DNA of 64,000 nt from Bacteroidota bacterium (GTDB lineage: Bacteria > Bacteroidota > Bacteroidia > Chitinophagales > Chitinophagaceae): NCBI GenBank assembly GCA_023428755.1, contig JAEYWX010000001.1:310001-374000 (forward strand), in the 5' to 3' direction. Positions 24,797 to 33,062 of the stretch are shown one piece after another. The position numbers and the translations under genes were made by a program. Under the pieces are notes generated by a model that made no database searches, was not told the DNA's origin, and was given only the letters and a program-made list of their open reading frames with translations. Numbering within the stretch: the first letter of the stretch is position 1; every line of letters begins with the position of its first letter.

Positions 24797-25825
24797 TCAG
24801 GGATTCCATCGTTCACCAAACACCCATTTAGCGTTGATGCCATCGGCCAACGCTTTGCTGATATTGTTATTGAACCATGTATAATCGCCTGCATTCCGTT
24901 TACAATTGTAATAGTAGATCCGTTCTCCCCATTGTATGTTGTTGGTTGTTGCCACACGATAGATGGGAGCATCTTTCATGTTATCTGCAAACACACAGTT
25001 GATGAGATAAAACTGTGCATCACGATGGTAACGGCCCAACATAAATCCGTCATACCCTTTGAACGTACAATTCAACAATACCGTTTTTGAATCTTCGTGT
25101 CGTGAGCCATCATGCCAAATAGCAGCGCTGCCGGTATGTGCAATAAACTCGCAGTTTTCCGCAAAGGCCCAGCCACGTGGACAATAAAAATCAACACCAC
25201 CCTCCATCACACAATCTTTAAAATACCACATGCCATTCTCCACTTCCCATGGGCTAACTGTATCGCCTGCATACGCTTTGAAATGGCAGTTGATGGCTTT
25301 CAACCGAGTGCAATGCATGGTACGCAGTGCCATTTGATGCCCATCTTTTGTGATCTTCTTGTATTTGTTGACAGTATCAATGGGGCAGTGAACCATTCTT
25401 GGTTCTACCTGATCAAAACCATAACTGTTGGTGATGGTTAAATTTTTAAGGGTGATATCGTTGCCGCTCACATTCATCGTTGCTACGCCCCAATCATCAT
25501 TGTGTTCGCAACGCCATTCATCTCTTGCAATAGCAGCAGTAATAATCGTTGAAGCCCTGTCTTCACCTTCGAAAATGATGTTGTGCTTTTCGATGTAGAG
25601 TTTCTCTTTGTAAACACCCCTCTTAATAAAAATGATCCGGGCTGTTGCAGCCGAATCACTTAAACTGTTAATCGCACCTTGTATTGTTTTGTACTCGCCT
25701 TTACCTTTTGCATCTACAATAATCTTCTTCTGCGCCTGTGTTGTTACACAACAAAGGAACATCAAACCCATCCATCCATATCGTAGCGCTGCCGTCACTT
25801 TTTCGTTGCTGTTTGCAGCAGCCAC
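24797..25825 (-). CDS. Pectinesterase-like protein (CE8), atypical active-site motifs
   Basis: Protein of 342 aa with a signal-like N-terminus (GLMFLCCVTTQAQ). Right-handed beta-helix of the CE8 pectin methylesterase family: KGKGEYKTIQGAINSL, FIKRGVYKEKLYIE and IIFEGEDRASTII. The standard motifs are altered: QMAL for QALAL, AGDTV for QDTL, GGVDFYCPRGWAFAENC for TDFIFG, and LGRYHRDA for LGRPW. Both catalytic Asp positions and the Arg are still present, so it is probably active, perhaps on a different methyl- or acyl-ester. It overlaps the GH105 gene by 31 bases if the ATG at 25825 is right; ATG 25771 would avoid the overlap but leaves a shorter signal. Confidence 0.8.
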   Translation of the reverse strand: MAAANSNEKVTAALRYGWMGLMFLCCVTTQAQKKIIVDAKGKGEYKTIQGAINSLSDSAATARIIFIKRGVYKEKLYIEKHNIIFEGEDRASTIITAAIARDEWRCEHNDDWGVATMNVSGNDITLKNLTITNSYGFDQVEPRMVHCPIDTVNKYKKITKDGHQMALRTMHCTRLKAINCHFKAYAGDTVSPWEVENGMWYFKDCVMEGGVDFYCPRGWAFAENCEFIAHTGSAAIWHDGSRHEDSKTVLLNCTFKGYDGFMLGRYHRDAQFYLINCVFADNMKDAPIYRVATTNNIQWGERIYYYNCKRNAGDYTWFNNNISKALADGINAKWVFGERWNP

Positions 25826-27699
25826 TTGGCAAGATCTTCGGCTGCTTTATAATTTTCAAAATCGGCCGGTAATAATTTCCGGTTGTCGATATACTCGTTG
25901 TACACCCAGGGATCACCAACTGCCAACACTGTTCCTTTACCATACTTCGCTACTGCAATGATGGCTGCATTTTCCTTTGTTACAATGGTTTTTGCAGGCG
26001 CTTTCACCTTCAGTTCGCTGATCTCTTTCAGGAACATCTTTTTTGTTGTTTTGAATACTGGATTATTCACACCCGGCAACACTTCACCCTGCACATAGTT
26101 ATCGTTCTTCACCATGTTCAAACTGTTATCGGTAAACGTAACGCCGAATTTGTTGGCTAACAGGTTGAAATGTTTCAGATCGCAGTTGTTACTATCGTTT
26201 GCCAATAAGATCAATACACCGCCTGCTTTTACCCAATTGCTGATAGCTGTTACATCAGTTGCTGAAACATAATTCGGGTTGGGGTTATCCCGTACATGAT
26301 CGGGATCAACAATGATATACACGGATGCTTTGCTGAGGTTGCTTGCAGATGGCGCAACATCCAGCGATTTGATGGTAGCACCATAGCGTTCAAAAATTGT
26401 TCCCCATGTATAATAACCACCATGACTTCTTTCTTCCCATGTATAATGCCAGTAATTCATTTCGCCGCCTGCATCTTTCTTCTTCTCACTGTTGAACCAA
26501 CGGTCGAGCACCACTGTTTTTCCTTTACCAATATGCTGTGTAGGCAACTGCTCCATTTCACCTGCTGCTAATAAAAACGCACCAACACCTTTTGCATCGT
26601 TAACGATGACGTCTTCACTCATGTAATATTCAAAACTTCCATCACGGTAAGGCTTGCCACCAAGTCCTGATACTTTTACCGTACCATGCAAATTGGTTTG
26701 TCCATTTTCTTCTTTAATGAAACGCTTTACAATTCCTGCGTAACCTTTTTTTGCAATGGCCAGTTTTGCGGCAGGTAAATAACCTTTGCGTACTCCTTTC
26801 GCCACTGCATATACAAATTGTGATGAAGCTGATGCTTCAAAATAATTTTTCTCTTTACCGGGACCATTGTAATTCATTACATCGTACCACAAACCTGTTG
26901 TTGGATCTTGTTGTTTTTCGATAGCGTTTACCAAACGGTTGAGAATACCAATGAGGTCTTTCCGCTTTGGATGATCAGCCGGGAAATAATCCAGTGCATC
27001 AACCAAGGCATCTGCATACCAACCCATTGCTCTTGCCCAAAAATGTGGTGACGTGCCGGTTTGTTTATTGGCCCATTGCTGCTGTTTGCTTTCGTCCCAT
27101 GCATGGTAAAGCAATCCTGTTTTCGGATCACGTGCATGTTTCTCCATCCAGATAAACTGGTTGGCAATATCATTAAAGGCAGTGTCTTCATGAAAGAGCA
27201 TTGCATACTCTGCATAAAACGGCGCACCCATGTACAAACCATCGAGCCACATTTGCCAGGTGTAAATTTTCTTATGCCAGAAACCGCCTTCGTTTGTGCG
27301 TGGGTGTGTACGCAACTGGCTGCGTAAATGATCGGCTGCTTTCTTGTATTTTTCTTGCCCGGTAATGCGGTACAGCATTAACACCAGCTTACCGTTGTTT
27401 ACATGATCGATGTTGTATTCTTCCAGCTCATATCCTTTGATACTTCCATCGGGCTGCACAAAATAATCCATGCGGTTTTTGATGGAATTGTAATACGCTA
27501 CATTACCCGTACGCATCCACAGGCTTTCCAAACCTTTCAACACCACACCCATATCATAACTCCATTTAGTGCGGCTGCCGATAGGTAAACTGTCGGGCCA
27601 GATTTTATCAACTGTAGCTGCAACCTTTTCGCTGTATTTTACCTGTGCGGTTGACTGTAACGTAGTTGCCAGTAATACAAGAATGATCAGTTTCTTCAT
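25795..27699 (-). CDS. Unsaturated rhamnogalacturonyl hydrolase (GH105) fused to a DUF4350-like domain
   Basis: Protein of 634 aa with a Sec signal (IILVLLATTLQSTAQ). Residues about 30-385 form the GH105 (alpha/alpha)6 barrel: TKWSYDMGVVLKGLESLW, YNIDHVNNGKLVLMLYR, the catalytic-Asp motif MWLDGLYMGAPFYAEYA (about residue 152), TGTSPHFWARAMGWYADAL, and SEDVIVNDAKGVGAFLLA at the end. It removes the unsaturated uronate from lyase-made oligosaccharides, feeding KduI. The C-terminal part (about 395-634) resembles DUF4350/ThuA-like domains (VYIIVDPDHV, ISNWVKAGGVLILLAND, YGKGTVLAVGDPWVYNEY) and is of unknown role. It lies 45 bases after the GH28 gene. Confidence 0.9.
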   Translation of the reverse strand: MKKLIILVLLATTLQSTAQVKYSEKVAATVDKIWPDSLPIGSRTKWSYDMGVVLKGLESLWMRTGNVAYYNSIKNRMDYFVQPDGSIKGYELEEYNIDHVNNGKLVLMLYRITGQEKYKKAADHLRSQLRTHPRTNEGGFWHKKIYTWQMWLDGLYMGAPFYAEYAMLFHEDTAFNDIANQFIWMEKHARDPKTGLLYHAWDESKQQQWANKQTGTSPHFWARAMGWYADALVDALDYFPADHPKRKDLIGILNRLVNAIEKQQDPTTGLWYDVMNYNGPGKEKNYFEASASSQFVYAVAKGVRKGYLPAAKLAIAKKGYAGIVKRFIKEENGQTNLHGTVKVSGLGGKPYRDGSFEYYMSEDVIVNDAKGVGAFLLAAGEMEQLPTQHIGKGKTVVLDRWFNSEKKKDAGGEMNYWHYTWEERSHGGYYTWGTIFERYGATIKSLDVAPSASNLSKASVYIIVDPDHVRDNPNPNYVSATDVTAISNWVKAGGVLILLANDSNNCDLKHFNLLANKFGVTFTDNSLNMVKNDNYVQGEVLPGVNNPVFKTTKKMFLKEISELKVKAPAKTIVTKENAAIIAVAKYGKGTVLAVGDPWVYNEYIDNRKLLPADFENYKAAEDLAKWLLQTATKK

Positions 27700-27744
27700 G
27701 TTTCTTTTTTATATAGCTTGTTCAATTAACGCAGAGCGTATCAC

Positions 27745-29388
27745 TTACCATTTCACTTCTTTTGCATCGGCTCCAAATTCAAGAAGCAGTTTTTCTTTTG
27801 CTGCAGCAGCACTTGTATTTTTAATGCTGATGGTTTTACTCCTGTCGCCACTGATCCGGAACAACACTTCACTTCCATCCTTGTAGGTGATCTTATCGAA
27901 GGAAAGTTTATCGCTGTTCAGGATATCGATCACCGGTTTAGTTTCAGCAGAGATTACCTGTATGTTTTTAAAACTCAGTCCGCTTGCTTCCTGTATATCA
28001 ATTCCTTTATCGGCCTGTAACACCATATTTTCAAACACAATATCCTTGATGTGCATTTCGGGAAGCCCTCTTACAAAAACGCCTTTAGCAGCACCATTGC
28101 AATACACATTGCTGATATGAAAATTTTTGAATACCGGTGTTGTTTCATCTACCGTTTTAAATTCCACTTTCGGGAGTTCCCTTTTTTCACCTGCCAATGC
28201 AACGGGATCTTTCGCCATATAATACATATCAAACAAAATGGCTTCGCCCGGAATATCTTTCATGTAGATGTCTTTGATGAAAATGTTTTCCACCACGCCG
28301 CCACGGCCCCGAGTTGTTTTAAACCGCAAACCAATATCGGTACCAATGAAAGTGCAATTGCTGATGTACATATTTCTTGCTCCACCACTCATTTCGCTCC
28401 CAATTACAAAACCTCCATGCGATGCATACACCGTGCAACCACGAATGATCACATTCTGTGTAGGCATTCCACGTTTGCGTCCTTCTGCATCTCTGCCACT
28501 TTTCATGCACAATGCATCATCACCCACATCAAATATTGAATTTTCGATGAGTACATTACTGCAGCTTTCTACATCAATGCCATCACCATTTTGTGCATAC
28601 CAGGGATTTTTTACGAAGATGTTGCGAACCGTTAAATGCTCACTCATCAACGGATGTAAACACCAGGCTGCTGAATTTTGGAAGGTTACTCCTTCCAGTA
28701 AAATGTATTTGCAATTGGTGAGCAACACCATGTTGGGACGTAAGAAATCTTTAATGCTTTCGTAGTAAGCCGCATCTCTGTCGGGCTTTATTTCACCGGG
28801 ATTGGCAGGCCCTTTACTTGCATTCATAAATGCTTCAGATGGATACCATGTTTTTTTATCATCGCTCAACACACCACCCGATGCAACTTTTTTCTTCCAC
28901 TGACTGGCTGTAAGCTTATCACTTTTTACTGCACGCCAAACATCACCATTGCCATCAATAATTCCTTTACCGGTAATAGCAATATTTGTTACACCTGTTG
29001 CAGAAATGGGCGATTGATTACGCATTTGCGGTAAGCCTTCGTAATTCGCTTTTACCAATGGGTATTGCGATTTATCATCTGTAAACAGCAAAGTAGCACC
29101 GGCAGCCAAATGAAGATTGACATTGCTTTTTAATACTACCGGGCCCGTTAACCACAAACCCGAAGGAACCAATACCACACCGCCGCCTTTTTTGTTGATC
29201 GCATCAATGGCATTGTTGATGGCTTTTGTGTTGAGTGTATTGCCATCGGGAACAGCGCCAAATTTTTTAATGTTAACCGTATCTTTTTTGAACTTGGGGG
29301 CAATCACCACCGGCATTTTTGCATTGAACTGCGCAAACGCTGCGAAAACAATAAGAACAAAAGAAAGTATCAGACTAATTTTTTTCAT
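27745..29388 (-). CDS. Polygalacturonase, GH28 family
   Basis: Protein of 547 aa with a Sec signal (ISLILSFVLIVFAAFAQ). GH28 beta-helix with the full catalytic set: NGDGIDVESC (usual NTD replaced by GDGID), GDDALCMKSGRD (the Asp pair), SHGGFVIGSEMSGG (catalytic His) and LRFKTTRGRGG (usual RIK). N-terminal signature: KKFGAVPDGNTLNTKAINNAID. It hydrolyses galacturonan or rhamnogalacturonan outside the cytoplasm. It is the first gene of the 13-gene run ending with exuT; a candidate promoter and a long palindrome lie 50-130 bases upstream. Confidence 0.93.
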   Translation of the reverse strand: MKKISLILSFVLIVFAAFAQFNAKMPVVIAPKFKKDTVNIKKFGAVPDGNTLNTKAINNAIDAINKKGGGVVLVPSGLWLTGPVVLKSNVNLHLAAGATLLFTDDKSQYPLVKANYEGLPQMRNQSPISATGVTNIAITGKGIIDGNGDVWRAVKSDKLTASQWKKKVASGGVLSDDKKTWYPSEAFMNASKGPANPGEIKPDRDAAYYESIKDFLRPNMVLLTNCKYILLEGVTFQNSAAWCLHPLMSEHLTVRNIFVKNPWYAQNGDGIDVESCSNVLIENSIFDVGDDALCMKSGRDAEGRKRGMPTQNVIIRGCTVYASHGGFVIGSEMSGGARNMYISNCTFIGTDIGLRFKTTRGRGGVVENIFIKDIYMKDIPGEAILFDMYYMAKDPVALAGEKRELPKVEFKTVDETTPVFKNFHISNVYCNGAAKGVFVRGLPEMHIKDIVFENMVLQADKGIDIQEASGLSFKNIQVISAETKPVIDILNSDKLSFDKITYKDGSEVLFRISGDRSKTISIKNTSAAAAKEKLLLEFGADAKEVKW

Positions 29389-29437
29389 GACAATGTTGAA
29401 TCGTTAAAGAATAGAATTGGCGCAGGTTTCGAGTGTA

Positions 29438-29468
29438 CAATTTTACCCTTATGTGCCAGCATATTCAA
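29438..29468 (-). promoter_or_regulatory. Candidate promoter of the GH28-to-exuT operon
   Basis: On the minus strand, TTG (complement of 29466-29468) is followed after 20 bases by TAAAATTG (29445-29438), one mismatch from the Bacteroidota -7 consensus TAnnTTTG. The expected start is about 40 bases before the GH28 ATG. The 34-bp palindrome at 29486-29519 lies just upstream of the -33 element, a position more like an activator or upstream operator. Confidence 0.4.
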
Positions 29469-29485
29469 GGAAAAACAGGGATTTA

Positions 29486-29519
29486 TTTACGCAATCGTTA
29501 TCGGGAACAGTTGCGTAAA
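29486..29519. promoter_or_regulatory. 34-bp palindrome, probable LacI-type operator of the pectin regulon
   Basis: TTTACGCAA (29486-29494) and TTGCGTAAA (29511-29519) are perfect 9-bp arms; the inner part GTTATC|GGGAAC is also near-symmetric around a CG centre. An 18-base stretch, TTTATTTACGCAATCGTT (29482-29499), occurs identically at 57321-57338 beside the LacI gene, and GTTCCCGATAACGAT occurs at both sites on opposite strands. This links the uronate operon to the divergent lacI-susC region. Confidence 0.65.
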
Positions 29520-29531
29520 AATGATTCAAAA

Positions 29532-29556
29532 TCAACCAGATAAAATTACTGGTTGA
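29532..29556 (-). terminator. Hairpin terminator after the NTF2-like gene
   Basis: TCAACCAG (29532-29539) pairs with CTGGTTGA (29549-29556) around a 9-base loop. On the minus strand it is followed by TTTTGAATCATTTTT. It starts 31 bases after the stop of the gene at 29587 and would separate the oxidoreductase/GH43 operon from the GH28 operon. Confidence 0.55.
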
Positions 29557-29586
29557 ATACCCGGTGAAGGGTTACGTTTGTCTGTT

Positions 29587-30021
29587 TTATGGGGTGATTT
29601 TAACTGCCTGTCGTGCCAACAATTTCCATTCTTTACCCTGCTTTTGCCAGATCAGCAGAATTTTAAGATGTACTTCGCCCGGTCGGTTATTATCATTCGT
29701 AACAGCGTGAAGTTCGTGCCTTACAATTGCTGTGTTTTTGCTGATGCTGATTGTTTGGTTTCGATGCTCGATCGATACAAAATCTGATTGTCCGTTGGCA
29801 ATTTTTTCTACAAACTGCGTCTTTGTTTCAATCAACCCACTCGAATGTCCATAACTGAGCTGACCGGCAGCAATAGCTTCCAATGCTGCACGTTCGCCAC
29901 TGATCATTGCCTTACGCAGTTGTTCCACTGCATTGGCAACAGCCATTTCCTGTTTGCTTTGTGCGGAGAGTGTTGTGCTGATGAATACAAAAACAACAAC
30001 CGACAGAAATGATTTCTTCAT
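29587..30021 (-). CDS. Secreted NTF2-like (DUF4440) small protein
   Basis: Protein of 144 aa with a Sec signal (FLSVVVFVFISTTLSAQ). The mature part has the NTF2-like/SnoaL alpha+beta pattern: AVANAVEQLRKAMISGERAALEAI, LSYGHSSGLIETKTQFVEKI, then strands VRHELHAVTND and LKILLIWQKQGKEWKLLARQAVKI. DUF4440-type proteins have been found near sugar oxidoreductases, but no reaction is established. It follows the Tat-like Gfo/Idh gene with 12 bases between them, so the two probably act together in the periplasm. It is the last gene of its unit (hairpin after it). Confidence 0.8.
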   Translation of the reverse strand: MKKSFLSVVVFVFISTTLSAQSKQEMAVANAVEQLRKAMISGERAALEAIAAGQLSYGHSSGLIETKTQFVEKIANGQSDFVSIEHRNQTISISKNTAIVRHELHAVTNDNNRPGEVHLKILLIWQKQGKEWKLLARQAVKITP

Positions 30022-30033
30022 TATATGTTTATT

Positions 30034-31428
30034 TTAAAACCTGTTTACCATTGGCACCAGATCGGTTAATTCACTGATTTTTACAGGACGTTTCAACTGA
30101 ATGCTTTTGCGTGCTGCAATACCAATGAGAATACTCATGGCACCTTCTCTTGTACCCGCCATTACATGGTGTGGATTATCATTTGTATTGGTAAACATTC
30201 GCTTTTGCATACGGATATCGCCACCACCATGTCCGCCACGGATCTTTGGTGTAGTGTACACTTCGTAATCTTTGCCAAAATTATCCCATGCAAGAATTTC
30301 CTGTACTTCACCTGCAATGGCATCATCGGCATTGCTCATTTCAATGGCATGACGTTTTGCTTCATCCACTTTTGTTTTTTGCAGATAAGGAATATCCTCC
30401 CATGTTTCAATGCGTCCCTTCATTCCGTTGAATGCAATTTGCCATCCTTCGTATGGTGAATAAGTGGTAAGCGAATAGTTTACTGTTACACCGTTGGCAT
30501 AAATGATCTGTGCACTCATTTTATCATAAATATCAATCTCATTGCTCCACACACAACCATCACGGATATAACCATCGTGCTGTTCATTATTCACGTACAG
30601 GTTTACATTGTGTTTATTCGCTGTAATGTCCCAATAGAATTTGCACTTGGGTTTGTGTTCGCAGCCACGGCATTTGGTGCCACGGAACTCGTTGTTTTTC
30701 CCATAATGCTCCAATGAACCGTATGCATTTACTTCCACCGGTTCGGAATTCAACCACCAGTTCAATAAATCGAAATGATGGGTTGCTTTGTGTACCCATA
30801 ACGATCCCCCTTTTGCCATGCGTCCATGCCAGCGTCGGAAATAATCGGAACCATGATGTACATTGAGGTACCAGTTAAAATCAACCGAGGTGATTTTTCC
30901 AACACGGTTCGCTGCAAGTAATTCTTTCAACTGCATGGCGTGTACACTGTGACGGTAGTTGAACGCTACCGTCACTTTCTTACCCGATTTTTTTTCTGCT
31001 TCTAAAATTTTCCGACACTTATCCTCGTCGGTGGTCATTGGTTTTTCAGTAATTACATTAAAACCTGCGTGTAAGGCTTTTACAATGATTTCATCGTGTG
31101 TAGAGTCAACCGTTGTTACAATTATATAATCGGCTTTGATCTGCTTCAGCATATGATCTACGTTTACAAACGTAGGACAGCTTACGCCCATGTACTCTTT
31201 GCCATAAGCAAGCCGGCCGGGATTGATATCGCACAAGCCTACAAACTCGCAGGCATCTTTAAACTGCGTTACAATTTGTTTGCCCCACAAACCAAGGCCA
31301 CGTACACCTGTACCAACGAGAGCGAGTTTTAGTTTCACAGCAGAACCAGCTGCAATGGATGTAAAGGGATGCAGCATTAAAGAGGCGCCTGCTGCTGCAG
31401 TGAATTTTACAAATGATCTACGTTCCAT
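30034..31428 (-). CDS. Gfo/Idh/MocA oxidoreductase with Tat-type signal and Cys cluster
   Basis: Protein of 464 aa from the ATG at 31428 (an ATG three codons upstream is possible). The N-terminus, MERRSFVKFTAAAGASLML, is a twin-arginine-like export signal, implying a folded, cofactor-loaded periplasmic enzyme. Rossmann fold: LALVGTGVRGLGLWGKQ, then VITEKPMTTDEDKC (the EKP motif) and VAFNYRHSVHAMQLK. A Cys-rich segment CRGCEHKPKCKFYWD at about residues 245-260 could bind a metal. It should oxidise, reduce or epimerise a sugar using NAD(P); the substrate is unknown. It follows the GH43 gene by about 20 bases and precedes the NTF2-like gene. Confidence 0.85.
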   Translation of the reverse strand: MERRSFVKFTAAAGASLMLHPFTSIAAGSAVKLKLALVGTGVRGLGLWGKQIVTQFKDACEFVGLCDINPGRLAYGKEYMGVSCPTFVNVDHMLKQIKADYIIVTTVDSTHDEIIVKALHAGFNVITEKPMTTDEDKCRKILEAEKKSGKKVTVAFNYRHSVHAMQLKELLAANRVGKITSVDFNWYLNVHHGSDYFRRWHGRMAKGGSLWVHKATHHFDLLNWWLNSEPVEVNAYGSLEHYGKNNEFRGTKCRGCEHKPKCKFYWDITANKHNVNLYVNNEQHDGYIRDGCVWSNEIDIYDKMSAQIIYANGVTVNYSLTTYSPYEGWQIAFNGMKGRIETWEDIPYLQKTKVDEAKRHAIEMSNADDAIAGEVQEILAWDNFGKDYEVYTTPKIRGGHGGGDIRMQKRMFTNTNDNPHHVMAGTREGAMSILIGIAARKSIQLKRPVKISELTDLVPMVNRF

Positions 31429-31457
31429 ATATGGCAATTATAAGTTTTTATGAATCG

Positions 31458-33062
31458 TTACTTTTCAATGCGAAACCAATCAATATCCGTTACACCCGCA
31501 TCGTTTGTTTTGTTACTGCGGTTGAAGAAAAAACCAACTTTGGCACCCACCCATCGGCCCGGCTTTGCGGTTAATGCGTCACCAATGGTTTTAAAAATTG
31601 TTCCATCCTCGCTGTAACTGAATGTACATACCGCATTTTTGCGTACCTGCACACGGAAATAAATATCCTTACTCTTTAGTTTTTCACCATCCTGCACTGT
31701 TTCTTTTCCTTTCCGATCGGCATCCACACATTTTACAAAGCTGATGTAGTTACCATCGGCTCGCTTTTCCACAGCGATGTAGGCATAACTGGCGCCATGC
31801 ACCATCAAAGCAAACCGCTCTTTTTCATGTTTGGGCTGAAAGGCAATTTTTGCAGTGGCAGTAAATTCTTCTGTCGGGAATTTTTGTGCCAGTAAGTTGG
31901 GATAATCCCACGGTGATTTTACAGAATCCGGTAAGAATGCAGAGAACATGCGCAACAGACCTTCTGCTGTCGGAAATGCCCAGCCTTGTTGTGGATTTGC
32001 CTGCCATTGCCATTGCAAACCAAGTTTCGGTGAATTGAATTCGTCGCTATCAACAACTGTAGCAACCGGATAGGTTTTGCCAACGTTTGGTTTTTTGTAA
32101 ATCATTACCGGTTCACCTTTCCCATCTCCATCTTTATCAACACCAATCACCGGCCAATCATTTTTCCAACGCATCGGTTGCAGATGCACCACTCGACCAT
32201 ACGCTTCTTTATCCTGAAAATGCAGGAACCAGTCTTCACCAGTTTGTGTGTTTACCCACGCACCTTGGTGCGGACCGTTTACAGGCGATGAGCCCTGATC
32301 CATCACTACTTTCCTTTCGTAAGGACCATATACATTTTTTGAACGCAACACCAATTGCCAACCAGTGCTTACACCACCTGCCGGTGCGAAGATGTAATAG
32401 TAACCATTGCGTTTGTAAAACTTCGGTCCTTCAAGTGTGGGGTCTGTGGCATGTCCATCAAAGACCAGCACCGGATCGCCAATTACTTTTGTACCTTCTT
32501 TGTTGAGTTCTTTTACAACAATGATGGATTTGAAACCCGCACGGCTTCCGGCATATGCATGTGTGAGATATACTTTACCATCAGTATCCCACAACGGACA
32601 AGGATCGATCAAACCTTTACCTGCTTCCACAAGAATGGGTTCACTCCATGGACCACTTATGTTTTTTGCTTTGGTGAGATAAATACCAAAATCAGGATCG
32701 GGATAGTAGATATAAAATTCGTTGTTGTAATAACGGATAGATGGTGCCCATACACCACCACCATGTTGCACTGCAGAAAAATGATCGAATGGTGGTTGAC
32801 GTTTCAATGCATGACCGATCAATTTCCAGTTCACTAAATCTTTCGAATGCAAAATTGGCAAACCGGGAACATGATTGAAGGATGAGGAGATCGTATAAAA
32901 ATCATCACCCACACGAATTGCATCGGGATCACTGTAATCGGCATCGATCACCGGGTTTTTATAAGTACCATTTTTCTGATCGCTTACCCATACGTTTGAA
33001 ACCTGTTGTGCACTTGCATACATGCAAATTGTAACGAACCCTATTGTCAATAATTTCTTCAT
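31458..33062 (-). CDS. GH43 glycosidase (beta-xylosidase/arabinofuranosidase type) with C-terminal beta-sandwich
   Basis: Protein of 534 aa with a Sec signal (TIGFVTICMYASAQ). N-terminal five-bladed propeller of GH43 with the expected acids: NPVIDADYSDPDAIRVGDD (base), WAPSIRYYNNEFYIYY (pKa Asp nearby) and DPTLEGPKFYKRNGYYYIF (acid Glu at about residue 215). From about residue 335, DSDEFNSPKLGLQWQWQAN begins a GH43_C2/DUF1349-like domain. Activity is likely on xylose or arabinose side chains of pectin or hemicellulose, in line with the xyl genes. Its ATG overlaps the stop of the preceding oxidoreductase gene by four bases (ATGA). The exact subfamily was not determined. Confidence 0.9.
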   Translation of the reverse strand: MKKLLTIGFVTICMYASAQQVSNVWVSDQKNGTYKNPVIDADYSDPDAIRVGDDFYTISSSFNHVPGLPILHSKDLVNWKLIGHALKRQPPFDHFSAVQHGGGVWAPSIRYYNNEFYIYYPDPDFGIYLTKAKNISGPWSEPILVEAGKGLIDPCPLWDTDGKVYLTHAYAGSRAGFKSIIVVKELNKEGTKVIGDPVLVFDGHATDPTLEGPKFYKRNGYYYIFAPAGGVSTGWQLVLRSKNVYGPYERKVVMDQGSSPVNGPHQGAWVNTQTGEDWFLHFQDKEAYGRVVHLQPMRWKNDWPVIGVDKDGDGKGEPVMIYKKPNVGKTYPVATVVDSDEFNSPKLGLQWQWQANPQQGWAFPTAEGLLRMFSAFLPDSVKSPWDYPNLLAQKFPTEEFTATAKIAFQPKHEKERFALMVHGASYAYIAVEKRADGNYISFVKCVDADRKGKETVQDGEKLKSKDIYFRVQVRKNAVCTFSYSEDGTIFKTIGDALTAKPGRWVGAKVGFFFNRSNKTNDAGVTDIDWFRIEK

